DNA from: Epiperipatus broadwayi
Lineage: Eukaryota > Onychophora > Udeonychophora > Euonychophora > Peripatidae
Length of the DNA stretch: 64,000 nucleotides
Direction: 5' to 3'
Assembly: GCA_028023455.1 (NCBI GenBank)
Contig: JAQFVV010000013.1
Span: 12,722,258 to 12,786,257, forward strand
Both the position numbers and the translations under genes were made by a program. Below the pieces are notes generated by a model that saw nothing but the letters and a program-made list of their open reading frames with translations, made no database searches and was not told the origin of the DNA. This document shows, piece by piece, positions 24,633 to 37,164 of the stretch; position 1 is the first letter of the stretch, and every line of letters begins with the position of its first letter.

Positions 24633-27205
24633 TGTAACGGTCAGAAAACGTGTGACTCGTAAACATAGTGCAGAATTCGACCACCATACAGAACAGCAGC
24701 ACCATCGAGTAGCGAAGCCACCCGTGGTACTGAGTTCGAACATAGTTTATCGGTTCCACAATACAATCCACGAAACAACGCATCTGATGCGACATTAGTA
24801 AATATTTCCTTAGGCACGGTGGTCAGGGATATGCAAGAGACTCATGATTTTATTCTCGAGTTAGCCAATAACCAAACTAATATTAATTAAACATTCATAT
24901 TTACATAATCGAGGAAATATTATATAGAATGGGTATCGAATAAATGAAACGTAACTGCAGACATATAGTTTAAAATTATTTATTAATACATTTTAATAAA
25001 ACAATCATTTACTAATAATATTTGTGGATTTAAAGCTTCAGTAGCGGGATTTGCGACATGATTATATTTTAAAGAATACATTGATTTATTTAGACATTAT
25101 TTTATATTGAGGATTTCAGTAGCGGTATTTCCGATACTGAAATGTTTACAAAAGGAATACATTTATTTGAAGGCGTAATCTAGCTACCTAAAATTCTCGA
25201 GTGAGTATTTCTAATGCATGCCTTGGGGAATTTATACCTTTGCAATGCAAGAGTCTAAAGTAAGATTTAAGAGTAATGGCAGACATATATTTATTTAATT
25301 AAAATATTTATTTATAACTAAGGGCAAACATTTATTTGAGAGTGAATTATGAAGATAATGCAGAGGCGGAGTGATATATAGAATAATAAAATTAAGTAAA
25401 GGAACACGTGGTACGCTTTAGAAAGGCGATATGGAGTGGCAGTATATTGAAACTGCAATGCCGCGAATGGGTTTATAAGAGTATCGGGCTGGTCTCTGCC
25501 ATCGGCCCGACGAAGTAAGGTGTCACATAAGCATAACCAGGGACAAGCGGTCCGTGTCGCAGTTTTGCCGGCTGGCTGCATGACATTGTCAAGTCCTACG
25601 GGAGCACCCATTATGCCCGCTTGTGTAGGACGACTGGGGTTAATTTCAACCCTGAAGAATCCGGAAATTTCACGGCGGAATGGGTCATCGCGTCTCTAAA
25701 ATGTAACACATGTATACTGTATAAACGATTATGATGAGATTTAAATAGATTTCTAACTTGGTCCTACATTATCAACATTTATTAAAGAACGTTGATGACT
25801 CTCAAAGAAATGTAATTTTCTGGAATTATTCATGATGATTTAGTAAATACAAAACATATATATAAATTGGGAATTATTATAACTAATACGTCAGCCATTT
25901 GCGAAGTTGTAGACCCCTGCATTACAATAAGTGAAGCATTGAATGCGTGTCGATTCATATGAAAGTTAAGTTATTAAAGAAAGTAAATATTAATGAAAAT
26001 TTGACACGCATTCATTGTTTTAAACGATCATAGATTTAAACTTTGAAAATAGAGACAATTGTGAGCATGCAATAATTAAATAATAAATATAGATAAAATG
26101 TAGATTTTAGAAATACGCACCCCAGATAGTGAGGTAAGCTAGATTATTAGAGAAATTTACATATTAACTTAATTATTCAATTTAGTTATACAAATGGTAG
26201 TTTTTACATTTTATAATTTAGATAAGTAGTATGAAGAAGAGCTATAGCATATTATTAGAGTACTCTAGAGTTTGAACACAGACAGGTACCTGTTTTATAA
26301 GAAGTCCTCCGATTCCATTAGTTTAGCAGCAAAAAGTTCACGAGTGGCAAGTCTTTCTTGTATTTAGATATTTCATTTAATTTCACAACAGCAGCAGCTT
26401 TTTCATTTATTTCAGGCAGCAGATCTTCATGGTGAATTTATGATGGGCAATGGAAAGTTCAGCATCCGATAGGCCATCTCCCGATGGAGAATAATCTAGG
26501 TGCTTTACTCGGTCATACCTTGGCAGGAACAAATTATTTTATTATTTTTGGAGACTCTCAGTGATCGAGAGCAAAGCTAAAGTTTAAGTGAATGTCTCCA
26601 GCAAGTCTAAGATGGCCTCTTTTTTTTATCTTGATCTTTCACATTTTTGTTAAGATATTTTTAGGTTCTATTTAATCTGCCCTGAGGATAATCAATGCAT
26701 TTAGTTGGTTTTTAATTAAAGAAAGCTGCCGTTCTATTGTTTACATTTTACATTTACTAATTAATTTTGGGGAATTTTTCTTTAATTAATCTATTATCTA
26801 TCACTGACCGATGCTTTTAAATTTCAAAAACAAAAAGGGAACATAAGATTATTTTAACTTTTAATTAAATATTACATCAGATATTTTTAGAATTATTATT
26901 AAATGAAATTTAAACAAAGCAATAAATACGAACTTTATAATCCAAAATAAATGATTAAAATTATACAAAATTATATAACTAAAAGAAATCTAAATTATAT
27001 TATTTTATCCCTATTTATTGCGTTTAATTTGAGATCGAAATGTGTGCGTGTTTATGCTGAATTCTACATATATTTATACATTTCTAAGATTGCTACACAC
27101 ACAATTCGATACCAAAAAGTTTAAATTTGGGCGGGATAGATCAGTCAGTGAGAGACGACAGAAAAAGGTGAAACTTAAGATTCGAATACGAATCTTACTG
27201 TTTCA
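24633..27205 (-). repeat. 5' LTR of LTR retrotransposon 2
   Basis: 2573 bases, partner of 20041-22610. One visible difference is GTGTGACTCG here against GTGACTCG in the partner. It lies next to the primer site and so would be the promoter-bearing copy on the minus strand. Confidence 0.92.
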
Positions 27206-27209
27206 ATGT

Positions 27210-28300
27210 TAAAAGTTCATTTAAAAAAAAAAAAATTTTTTTGTGTGTGTAGTTGATGTAATGAGGTGGCAAATCATTCCCGTCTACATGACACGGGTTT
27301 TATGATGAAATTTAATTTATCCATAAGCTATATGAATATGATGTTATATACAATTTTGTATGATAGTTGAAATCAAAATGTTGCTAATCCTATGCTAAAA
27401 ATTCATGTTCAAAAATAAAAAAGGATGAAAGTTTTAATATCAGAGCAAAGGTATATAATTCTATTTTAATAAAGAAATAGGTCTCTGGATATAATTTTTC
27501 TCTGTTAAAAAACTAAACCATACAAAAATCATAATAGTTTATTTTTTATTTAATCTCAATTCTGAACAAATATAGAACCCAAATGTTCCTAATTCCAATG
27601 CTAATCATTTATCTTCAAAATGTAAACAGAAAAATAATCATGTAGTGATCATTATTTATTATATTAGTTGATAAAACATAAAAATCTCCAATTTTAATTA
27701 TAAATGTTTACACAAAAACGTAAAGTATTAACATGGAGTTATTTGTAAATTTATATAACAATGAAGATCTAATATTGCTGATATAATACTAAAAATTCGG
27801 TTTCAAAAAGAAGAACAAACAATCAAAAAAGAGAAAAAATAACTTTAATATCAGTGCAAAATTATATAATTCTATTTCGATATAGAAATATGCCTTTAAA
27901 ATACAGTGTCTTAATAAAAAAAAGTGAATGATTAAAACAACAAAATAGTTTTATCTTTTTTACCAACTCTGAATAAAATATAAAACCAAATGTTTATTCT
28001 CGAAATAAAAGCTGAACAAAAATCATGAAGTACATTTTTCTTCTTATAGCAATTTTTGATAAAGCATACAAAGAATCTTCAACTTTTATCATCAATTTTT
28101 TACCACTTACTAATGCAAAAACTTTAAATAAATGTACTTTTTTAAAAAAGCAATACAGACATTTATTAATAAATTAACAAGTTTGTTGACATTTTTTTTA
28201 AAATCATCGCCTTTATAATACACAAAAAATGCCGCAACTTTTATTAAATACAGAACAGGATTTAGTATCTGCAACTTAAAAATTCATTATAGTCAAAGAA
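27210..28300 (+). repeat. Degenerate ~200-bp tandem array, right part
   Basis: Units at about 27362, 27570, 27757 and 27970 share the order [AAATGTT]..[ATGCTAAAAATTCAT]..[TTCAAAAA..AA]. In addition TTTAATATCAG followed by TATATAATTCTATTT recurs at about 27433 and 27850, two units (about 410 bases) apart. The divergence is high. It continues the sequence at 19640-20040. Confidence 0.5.
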
Positions 28301-31300
28301 ATATAATTAATTTTAGCTATTTATTTTTAAGGAATATTTGCTAATAACTTATATTTAAGTTATGCTAGTACATTATACTTAATTTTTAAACATTCCCATT
28401 TTACCAGTGATTTTGTGCAGTTTTGAAATTTTTTAAAAACTAAAATTGAGTTCGAAGGTTTTCATATTATTTGTAAAACACCTATATATTATAGCAAACT
28501 GATATGTAATAAAACTTTAATACAGATTTGTATAAAATATACAATATAAATAAATTATAACAGAAAATAACATATAAAGTTAAGAAGCCAAATATCATAA
28601 TGCATTGAAAAGGTACTTGGTTTTTTAATAAATTTTATACTTTATTCTTTGTAATAATTTTTTTATATTTTTATAATAATACCAGATCTCCAATATATAT
28701 ATACACGTTAAATTAACCATAGTTCAATGTATATATTACCCCTCCCCAGGCTACGAATTGAAAGCACTCTAAATGTTGACAAAAGATCAAGAATAAAATG
28801 AATCCACTTATTCTTGGAGCTCTGGTATTCATATGCTTACCTTTGTCAACACTGACAAATTTAGAGTAAAATTATATATACATTATATGCTTTGTTAAAG
28901 TTCGTTCAAAATATTAGAAAAGAAGAAGTGGGTTTATTAATCATTCAGGGATAGAAATAAAACCATTTTTTGCATATTATATTTTCATATATATAAACCT
29001 ATACTGTATATGAATAAAACAAGTCTGAATACATTACTAAAATAATTCACAAGCTAGATTCTCAAAGAACCAGATTGGTATTGATATAAAAAAAGGTGAC
29101 ATTATTTACAAATTCATTTTAAATGATTCTTCAAGCATCTAAAAAGACTTTATCTTGTGTTTGAAAAGGGGAGTATTCAATATAAATAGCGTTTCATCTG
29201 CAAAGCCACATGCCGTAGTTTAAGCTACGTTATTATTTATAAGCAGCTAACTTGTGAATTATCTTAGTAATGTATTTGGACTTTTTTGTTCCATGAATAG
29301 ATTTATATTCTTAGCTTTACACATAAAAATGAGAAAAATAACACAGACAATATATATTATTAAAAATTATAAAAATCTTTGTTAAAAGCTGACAATGAAA
29401 AAAATATATACTAAAATACAAATATTAAATATTTTAAGACAATTCTATTTGTGAAATAAAATTTAGTTTTCTTAATTTTTCCACCAGATTGCGTTCAAGT
29501 GGAGTAGCAATTGAATGAAGTTTGATCTTGTAATCATCATTCTTATCAAGCTGCAAAATCGCAATGAATCTATAAAATAATAAAATAATAGCTTCATTAT
29601 TTTTATATTTTTTGTAACATATTAAATTGAAAAAATTATAATAAAATAAATGTTCAAAATTTATATATTTTATTATTGTTCAATTAATAAATTTATTTAA
29701 CCGCACATTGATTACGTAAGTAATATTTACTAAGGCCGTATATTTTAAATATGTTAAGCCATAGATCATAAATCTATGGCTAGCAAGACACAAATGGTTC
29801 TTTAATTAAATATATAAATGTTATTTAATAATTTTTGCTTATAAGATGAATGCAATCATTTAAAAAGTTATTACAATTGGAATTCTCTTTCTTTTAATAT
29901 ACTGAATTTCTAATAAGAATATTTTTGAACATCAACAATTTTTAAAAAAAATCAAACAACCGATTTGATGAATAACAGGCCAAAATTAAATTATATTTGT
30001 CTCATAATGAAAATGAAATTTTGTTTAAAGTAATAAGTAGTATTTCAAGATATATCTATATATTAAAGACCTTATGATGCAAAGAGTTTGATTCCAAGCC
30101 AAGTGAAATTTACATCTTGAAGCTTATGATTATTCTAACAAATAGATGACCCATAGAGATAGCTATTCAGCATTGATCAGTAAATGACTGTCTAACTATC
30201 CTTAAATAGAGAGTAAAACAAAATAAAAAATCACTCAAATTCTACTCAATAATTAGTAAGTCTGTTGAGAACTGTCTTCTCCACTAATAAGAGATGTTGT
30301 TAGAAAGACCTTTGATCTACAGTAGTCTATTTATTAAAAGGTTTTTTTTTACCTTTTTATTTTATACATTAAGAAAACACCATACTACTACTATCTATTA
30401 CGTAAAAGTTTACCTCAGCTCCAGCATTTGAGACTTTTCAGACTTTTTTCCCTTAAAAATTAAATCAAAAATTAGTTATCTGCTCAAAAGTTGCCAGTGG
30501 TTCATATTTTAAAATGGGGGTCACCCAAATGGTATTCAAAATCCTTTAGAGGTTGACAAGAAATTCTACATAATAAATGAAATGCTAAACATGTAGTTGA
30601 CATAAATTATTAAATAAATGTATTTTTTTGTTAATAGGTCATTCATAAATAATATCAAATATTGATAGGACTATCCTAGTAATTAAATTTCATTCCTTAC
30701 AAATATTTCATTGAGTTCTATTGAATGGACAAACACTGATTTTTTTATTTACCCTGCAAAAAGGTATGTACTGATTAGAAAAGTTTGGCAATCATTTTTT
30801 TAGACAATTACCTTCAACCATCCAGATTTAAATGTATTATAATAATAAAATTTATAGTTTAGACTCGGGTAAATATTTAATGATAAAAGGAATACTAGAG
30901 AGCCTGACTTACGAAAATCACAAACTACAATTGTTTTCTGATTGATCTTTATTCAGAGGGAGAAAGTAAAAAAAAAATAGTCTTATTCAGTGAACATTTC
31001 TCTTTTATTTAAATTGAGAATCTGAGTATTTCAACTCTATAACAGTTTTAGAATCATGTTACTTACTTATCTATTTACATAAAACTTAATTAAATACAAT
31101 TAATTATTTAAAAAACAAACAAATAGTGCATCTGAATGGTGAATTTTTATTTTCCTGCAAGAATGTATTTTATAGGTAAGTAATATCAATTGATTATTAA
31201 ATGTTTATTTAAAAACTGAGTGAAGTTAGTGTATAATATATACAGAATATAAAGTAAAAATGATATTTAGTTTAATTAAAAACAATTATATAAACATTTA

Positions 31301-31325
31301 ATAAAAAAAAATACGATTAATCCAC
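28300..31325. other. AT-rich non-coding stretch with a small inverted repeat
   Basis: No gene is visible. At 28768-28866 CTCTAAATGTTGACAAAAG is followed by CTTTGTCAACACTGACAAAT as an imperfect inverted repeat with a 60-base loop. A B-box-like AGTTTGATTCC occurs near 30088. The rest is AT-rich. Confidence 0.4.
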
Positions 31326-31330
31326 TAAAC

Positions 31331-31395
31331 ATCACATGATCACCATTTCTTACGCTTGCTCATAACTGTTATGAAGAGTTTTGCTTGTTTAAAAC
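31331..31395 (+). repeat. Terminal fragment of foldback family B
   Basis: About 60 bases (CACATGATCACCATTTCTTA followed by CGCTTGCTCATAACTGTTAT) match the outer end of family B at 62435-62490 and, inverted, 48500-48540. The rest of the element is absent. Confidence 0.6.
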
Positions 31396-31399
31396 AATA

Positions 31400-33975
31400 C
31401 AATGTTGTAGGTAATATATTTAATTGCTTGCTGCAAGACGAAAGCCACTTGAGCTATTTTTGCATAGTAGTTTGTGAATGAAGTACCCAAAGATGTTTGA
31501 GATGTATTTAATTCCTGAACTACTTAAAGTGATTAGTTTAGTTAAAATACATCATGATGGCAGTGTTATATATTTTTATGTTTTTTGGACAAGATTGCTT
31601 TTTAGTAAAATAGTTGACAATTATTACCCATATTAGACAAGTTCTAATTGAAGAGTGTTGTATATGTTATCTCTTGTTTATCTTTTCATTAAAAATAATT
31701 AGATAATAGTTTACCAATAATAGTTGGATGACTATCTGAGTTGACCATGGTTAGTGACCTAAGAATAATGTTAAATGTCCATAATGATATAAACTTGTAC
31801 TGTGGACATAGCAGATGAATGTCTAATTTAAAAATTCGTCTATAAAATTTTGTATTTTTAAAATTGTAAATACCATTTCAACATAAATTTTGAATTTAGA
31901 TCAACAAAAAAGTTTACCAATACAGAAAATACTAATTGCAGTGCTCATATCATGTGTTTAGTACTGATAGCATGACTTTTTTTTTAAACTTTCCATCTCA
32001 ATTCATCCTTTTTTAAAATTATCATATGCCAGTTTTCTTATTAAGATTCTTGGACTATCTATAGTCTCTTCTTCTGCTGTCATAGTTTGAGGCATCTATT
32101 TTTATCCTAAAATGTTTAATTTTTTTATTTTTATATTTTTTTTCTTTTGCCCAAAGAACAAATTAGCATTATTTTTGAGCTAGCTTTACTTCACTTTCTT
32201 TTCATGACTGACCAGAATTCCATTCCATATAGTAGTTCTAACTTTATGATTGTTTTTCAATTTATGCCACTATAGTTTTTCACAACCTAGTTTTATTCTA
32301 TTCTTAATATTTCTCACAACACAAACCTCGCTTAAAGTTATAGATACTCAAAGAAATCAGATTTTACTCAGACTTAAGATTTTCTCTTCAAATTAGCTCA
32401 TATCCAGTGAAGTCATTTTTAAAAATTGTCTGCAAAAGGGTACTTAGGTATTGTTGGCTAGAGAGTAAGGCAAGAATGTAATACATTTCAAACTCTAATT
32501 ATCCAGTGATTGGTAAGCCTAATGACTGGTAGCTTTATTTCACTATCACTTTATGAGAGGTTATTGGAGAAGCATTTGTTCTGCAATGGATAATTTTAGG
32601 GTTATTTTAACTCTATTTATCATATGGTAATTGTAAAATAATTGGCATATCAAAATAGCATTATTTAATTATGAGGATATACTATCCCCATTACCATGTT
32701 CTTTTACTTTGATTGAAATTAGCCAATCTACCATGTGAAAAGTTTGCATTGTCCTTCTAAATTAAATACTATGACTAGTAATTTTTATGATTTTGCATAA
32801 ATATTTGAATCTTTTTTTTTTTGTTAGTGTTATAATTTATGATTGTTTGTAAATATTGAACCATTGTTTCAATGAATAAAAAATATATAGTGACTATTAA
32901 AATTGGAACATTAATGATTATTCACATAAATGTTCTGGATATATTTGTCTAGATCTGGAATTGTATGCACTGAGATGGAAGACAGACAATAAAAAATTAA
33001 AGGGATTTGAGCAATAGCAAAGGATTGTCTCTCAATAAACAAAAAAGACACAAGCATCCCTCTCTCAAAGAAATTAGCTCTTTGAAGATATTTAAATATT
33101 TTTGAATATTAAATAAATAAATTTAAATATATTAAAATATTTATAAAGTATACATATAAGCTTAAAACAATAAAGAAATGAGATGGTTATGATTATAATA
33201 TATTATATATCAAAATCATGCTAAGCATAATAAAAGTTAAATTTAAATTATATAAACTACCTTTTATATATGAATGTCCACTATATTTGTATGAATATTA
33301 CAATTAACCAGAAAAGAAAAAAAAATCTCTGATGTTAATTTTATTCATTAATAGAATTTAAATTATTGAATTTGAATGGAGCAGTTAATAAATTCTATTA
33401 TATTAAATGTTAGATGTTCGTGGATGGTGGTATTCTTATAATTGGACATGCAATGATAAATTTAATAATATTACTAATAAAAACAGATTAGTAATATTCT
33501 ACAAACTTATTATAATTTTAATATATAGTTAGTAATTCAGATTTTAAAATTATACGATGAGACTTAGCTAAACATTTGCATACAGTTTCACCTGTAGGTT
33601 TATAAAAGTAAAAATATAGATTTATACGATTTGTTTAATGTATGTAATTCTACTTTTGATCTGCAGGAATAGATCATTTTATGAATTAGTCTAATTCAAC
33701 ATTCTAAAACAAAATAAAGTCCAGTATTTCTTTTCAACTAAGACAATAATTTTAGTATTTTTAACAATGTCTTTCCTGTAAATATGATTGGTCAGCTTCC
33801 TTCTGGTTTCATTAAGTATAATTCCATTAGCTAAATTACAGATTTCTATAATCTGATTAAAATTATTATGAATTTCTGGTGCAAAATCCTACATTTTTCT
33901 TGTATTACTAGCATTAATTAAATTCCTTAAAATTAATTTATTACACATCATATATTTTGCAATAGTATTCTTTGT
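31400..33975. other. AT-rich non-coding stretch
   Basis: Nothing recognisable: no frame above 60 codons and no clear repeats. It ends at the left boundary of the Penelope-like element. Confidence 0.45.
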
Positions 33976-34029
33976 ATGTGATAATATATTGGACTATTAC
34001 CATCATCACAAACCTTCAGGCAAGTATAG

Positions 34030-36175
34030 ACCTGATGCAATGTTGAAGTTTATATATCTAAAACTGGCTAAATTAGAAAATCATTTAACTTTCCTATGTA
34101 AATTGAAAAGAATTATTACTAAGGGTTTGCAATTCAAAACCTCCTATTTTCTCCAAGAGAGCTGAGAAGATTATTCAGGAAGCAAATGAAGCCTTCATTG
34201 AGAGAAAGAACAAATGTTCAATGGTTTTCCAAATATCAAACCTTGCATCCATTAGAAATGTGGAATGTTTTTTAAAAAATAAACTTACAGATCAAGACTT
34301 CTTAAGAGTTTCTCCAACAGTGAAAAAATCATATTGTAAACTACATGTGAAGTAAAAGAATATCAGAATAATTCGCTTGTAAATCTACATGGGTAGTCAA
34401 AAATCAAACTGTAACAAATGATATATCAACTTCATTAGTGAAAAATCTTAGCTCAAAACACCTTGCAGATGCAGAATTATCTGATTTTGGAACAGGCTTA
34501 AACTTTTCTATTACTCCATCTACTGTCTTATTATTGGACATAATGGCAGCCATAAATAATTTAACCCAAAAATTGCATTTGGAAGAAGCAGCAGAATTAC
34601 ATTGGGGAGATCGGAAAAAAGACATTTGAGAGATATCAAAAGCAGAAATCAAACATTTCATTTGCAGAGAGGAATGCTATTAAATCTCTCAAATAGGATA
34701 CAACTATAATCATTCTTCTTGCTGATGAAGATAGCATTATGATTGTAATAGATAAAACTGATTATGATAACAAGATACAAAAATTTCTCATAAGTAAGCT
34801 AATACAAAAAAGTGGCAAAAAAATCTTATTCCAAGTACAGGGATAAAGTTATAAGCATTACTCCAAAAATATCACTGATATTTCAGTGATTTGGAAAAAA
34901 GGAAATTAACTTCATATTTGCACAAAATTTCTCACCTTTATGGACTATTTGAAGTCCATAAAGACAATGTTCCATTAAATTCTATTGTTAGTTTTAGGAA
35001 TTCACCATATCAAAATTTGTCAAGATTTCTTCTTGAATTTCTTAGTCCATTAGCATACAGGACACAGTCCTTCATCAGGGATTTTAAGCACTTTGTGAAA
35101 TTAGTCAGACATGAAAATTAAAATGGAAAGTACTGACATATTGATACACTTTGATGTGGAAAATTTATTTACAAATATACCATGTGTTAAAATATTATCT
35201 ATTATAAGGAAAAGGTTATATGATGATAATAGTCTATAAACCAAAATAAGTCTACCTATTGATAGTAAAATAGAACTATTAACATTCTGCATAGCAACAA
35301 TCTGTCACCTCTATTTAGCAACATTTACATTATTTCTGCATAAAGTGTGGCTTTGCTATGTTGATGATACATTTATGGTATGGCTACATGGTGAAGCACA
35401 ATTACAGTCATTCTGGATGACATCAACAACATATCTCCTTCAATTAAATTCACAATGAAATCAGAATGAGAACAAAAATTGGCATTCTTAGATGGACTTG
35501 TGACAAGATTCCCTCAGGGAAAAGTAAAAATAACAATTTATAGGAAACCAACACAAACTGGAAAGTACTTGGCATATACATCCAATCTTGCCAGAAGAAT
35601 AAAACATATAATTATATTATTACTATAAAATAGAGCAAAGGAAGTTTATTCCACAATGAATGATTTGAAAAATGAAAAGATTCACATACAATAAACTCTC
35701 CTGAAGAATGGTTATTCATCAGCTATCATCAAAAAAAATCTTTAATGGTCGACAAAAAGAGTCATCCATACATACTAGGAATGGCAGTCAAATTAAAAAA
35801 AATTTGCAGTCAATGTAACATTAGAAAGCTGTCCAAAGCTGTAACACACTTTGAAGAATTCTAACTTCTACCAAGCTGATAAACAAAAACAGTATCTATG
35901 AAATACAATATGAATGTGGAAGGAAGTTTATTGGTGATATCTGACACTCTGTTGAACAATGATTAAAAAAACACAAACTAATGGAGAAAAACAGATGGGT
36001 CTACAGTAGCAGACCATGTATATACTAATGACCACATTTCAATTGGGAAAATACAAAAATTTTGGATAGAGAGGAAAAGGTACAAAGTAGACAATTTAAG
36101 GAAGCTGCTCTTATGACTACAATGAATAATCCTATTAGTCAACTCAGTGTGACAATGTATAATATAATGGAAGCC
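34030..36175 (+). pseudogene. Penelope-like RT and GIY-YIG endonuclease pseudogene
   Basis: Family signatures appear in order across several frames. There is an early K-T-D-Y-(D/Y)-N-K segment at about 34750; a fingers/palm block at 34891-35121 with V-H-K-D-N-V-P-L and R-x-I-V-S-F-R-N-S-P-Y-type sequence; RT motif A as F-D-V-E-N-L-F-T-N-I-P (about 35150); RT motif C as Y-V-D-D-T-F (about 35357); and the PLE block F-L-D-x-L-V..R-K-P-T-Q-T-G-K-Y (about 35485-35570). A GIY-YIG start follows (I-Y-E-I-Q-Y-E-C-G-R-K-F-I-G, 35893-35937), and an endonuclease tail with F-K-E-A-A-L near 36093. These are hallmarks of Penelope-like elements. The frame is broken repeatedly and the last functional part is gone. 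Confidence 0.8.
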
Positions 36176-36224
36176 TAAAATTAACCCTGCTTTTAAAAAA
36201 TGTATTAAAAAATGTTGAAGGTCT

Positions 36225-36370
36225 CAGAAGGATTTGAACCAACCCTCATAGATAAATATATAAAATTTTTACTATCTGTAGTCTTTGACAGAATAACTCA
36301 GTTAGTTAGTTTGGTGCCTTAAATTTTTATATTCAAGAATCTAAAGATATAAGTTTGACTCCTATGCTAA
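36225..36370 (+). repeat. tRNA-like module in the PLE 3' region, copy 1
   Basis: An A-box-like AACTCAGTTAGTTAGTTTGG (36295-36314) is followed by a B-box-like AAGTTTGACTCC (36351-36362) about 40 bases on. Just upstream the opposite strand carries a perfect B box, GGTTCAAATCC (36230-36240). The same arrangement, diverged, is in copy 2 (44339-44475), so the module travels with the PLE. Confidence 0.45.
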
Positions 36371-36393
36371 TATTGTCACTGGTCAGGACAGCA

Positions 36394-36437
36394 ACAGCTG
36401 ATGAGAATGGAAAATAATACTATTAGAAACATTTTGT
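36394..36437 (+). ncRNA. Hammerhead-ribozyme-like motif in PLE copy 1
   Basis: Order seen: ACAG (36394-36397), CTGATGA (36398-36404), stem II AATGG/CTATT with a 9-base loop (36406-36424), GAAA (36426-36429), CATT, then TTGT (36434-36437). ACAG can pair with TTGT as stem I (one G-U), and ATT is an allowed NUH cleavage triplet. Stem III is minimal, as in known animal and PLE hammerheads. Stem II closes with a non-canonical G-A. Hammerhead motifs are known in Penelope-like elements. Activity of this degenerate copy is doubtful. Confidence 0.5.
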
Positions 36438-36624
36438 AATTACTAACCAGTGTTGTTTATTTGTGGATTATTACTGAAAAGTTGTTTATTTGAAAAGTTT
36501 AAATAAAGTTTAATTTTTTTTATACATTCAACATTTAATGATAGATGATGAAAATAGTTTAACATATTATCACGTCTAATATACCATTGTCACAACCCTT
36601 CAGGAAAATATTATATATATATTA

Positions 36625-37055
36625 AACAAAATTGTTCAGACATTTACAAAGAAAAGATAAACATATTTTAAAAATCGGCTTTAGTCATGCTCTGCATGCT
36701 TTCAATACAATGCATATCATAATCATAACTATCTTACAATACTATTATTGGTGTTATCTTGTTTATATTTAAATTCATTTTAATTTGTTGTGTAGTTATG
36801 TAAATTTTATTTAAAATCTTCTTAGAGAACCCATAGCCAAAGATTGTGATAAATAAAAAAGATACCAGTATTCCTATTTTGAAGAAATGGATTCTCTAAA
36901 AATATTTCAAATAAAATTTGCATAATTACACAACAAATTAAAATGAATTTAAATATAAGCAGCATACTCAGCATGAATAAAGCCAGTTTTTAAAATAATA
37001 TGTCTACCTTTTCTTTATAAATGTCTGTCTGAACATTTATATGTTTAAAATTACA
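36625..37055. repeat. Foldback (inverted repeat) element, family C
   Basis: The left part (about 36628-36835) and right part (about 36885-37050) are inverted copies. The inner 70 bases of each arm (ATTTAAATTCATTTTAATTT.. and its complement) match closely, as do outer blocks around GTTCAGACATTTA and TTTAAAAA-CGGCTTTA. The left arm has an extra 60-base stretch (about 36700-36760). It sits directly after the PLE end and interrupts a repeat that is continuous in copy 2. No ribozyme core is seen in it. Confidence 0.7.
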
Positions 37056-37164
37056 AGTGCAAAGAAAAGGGATAAGATATTAAAGGAATTACATAATACA
37101 TATATATTCTACATATTTTTTTAATCACATACATATATTATGCTTTATATATAAACATAATTTT

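Larger units (their letters stand above)
20041..27205 (-). mobile_element. LTR retrotransposon 2, gag-only, 7.2 kb, recent
   Basis: Two nearly identical direct repeats (20041-22610 and 24633-27205, about 2.57 kb each) flank a 2.0-kb interior. On the minus strand the LTR starts TGAAACAG and ends CCGTTACA, a canonical TG..CA pair. The flanks share ATGT (20037-20040 and 27206-27209) as a 4-bp target duplication. A tRNA-Lys-like primer site and a polypurine tract support minus orientation. Only gag remnants are present, with no pol. The LTRs differ by very few bases by eye, so insertion is recent relative to element 1. With such long LTRs and so short an interior, it resembles the LARD or TR-GAG classes described in plants. 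Confidence 0.9.
33985..36615 (+). mobile_element. Penelope-like retroelement, copy 1, decayed
   Basis: An element of about 2.6 kb. The segment TACCATCATCACAAACCTTC at 33998 recurs, with changes, at its right end (36582-36607) and at the end of copy 2 (44632-44657), as expected of a PLE terminal repeat. Inside are a reverse transcriptase and a GIY-YIG endonuclease remnant, then a 3' region with tRNA-like boxes and a hammerhead-like core. Many stops and frame changes make it inactive. Confidence 0.8.
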
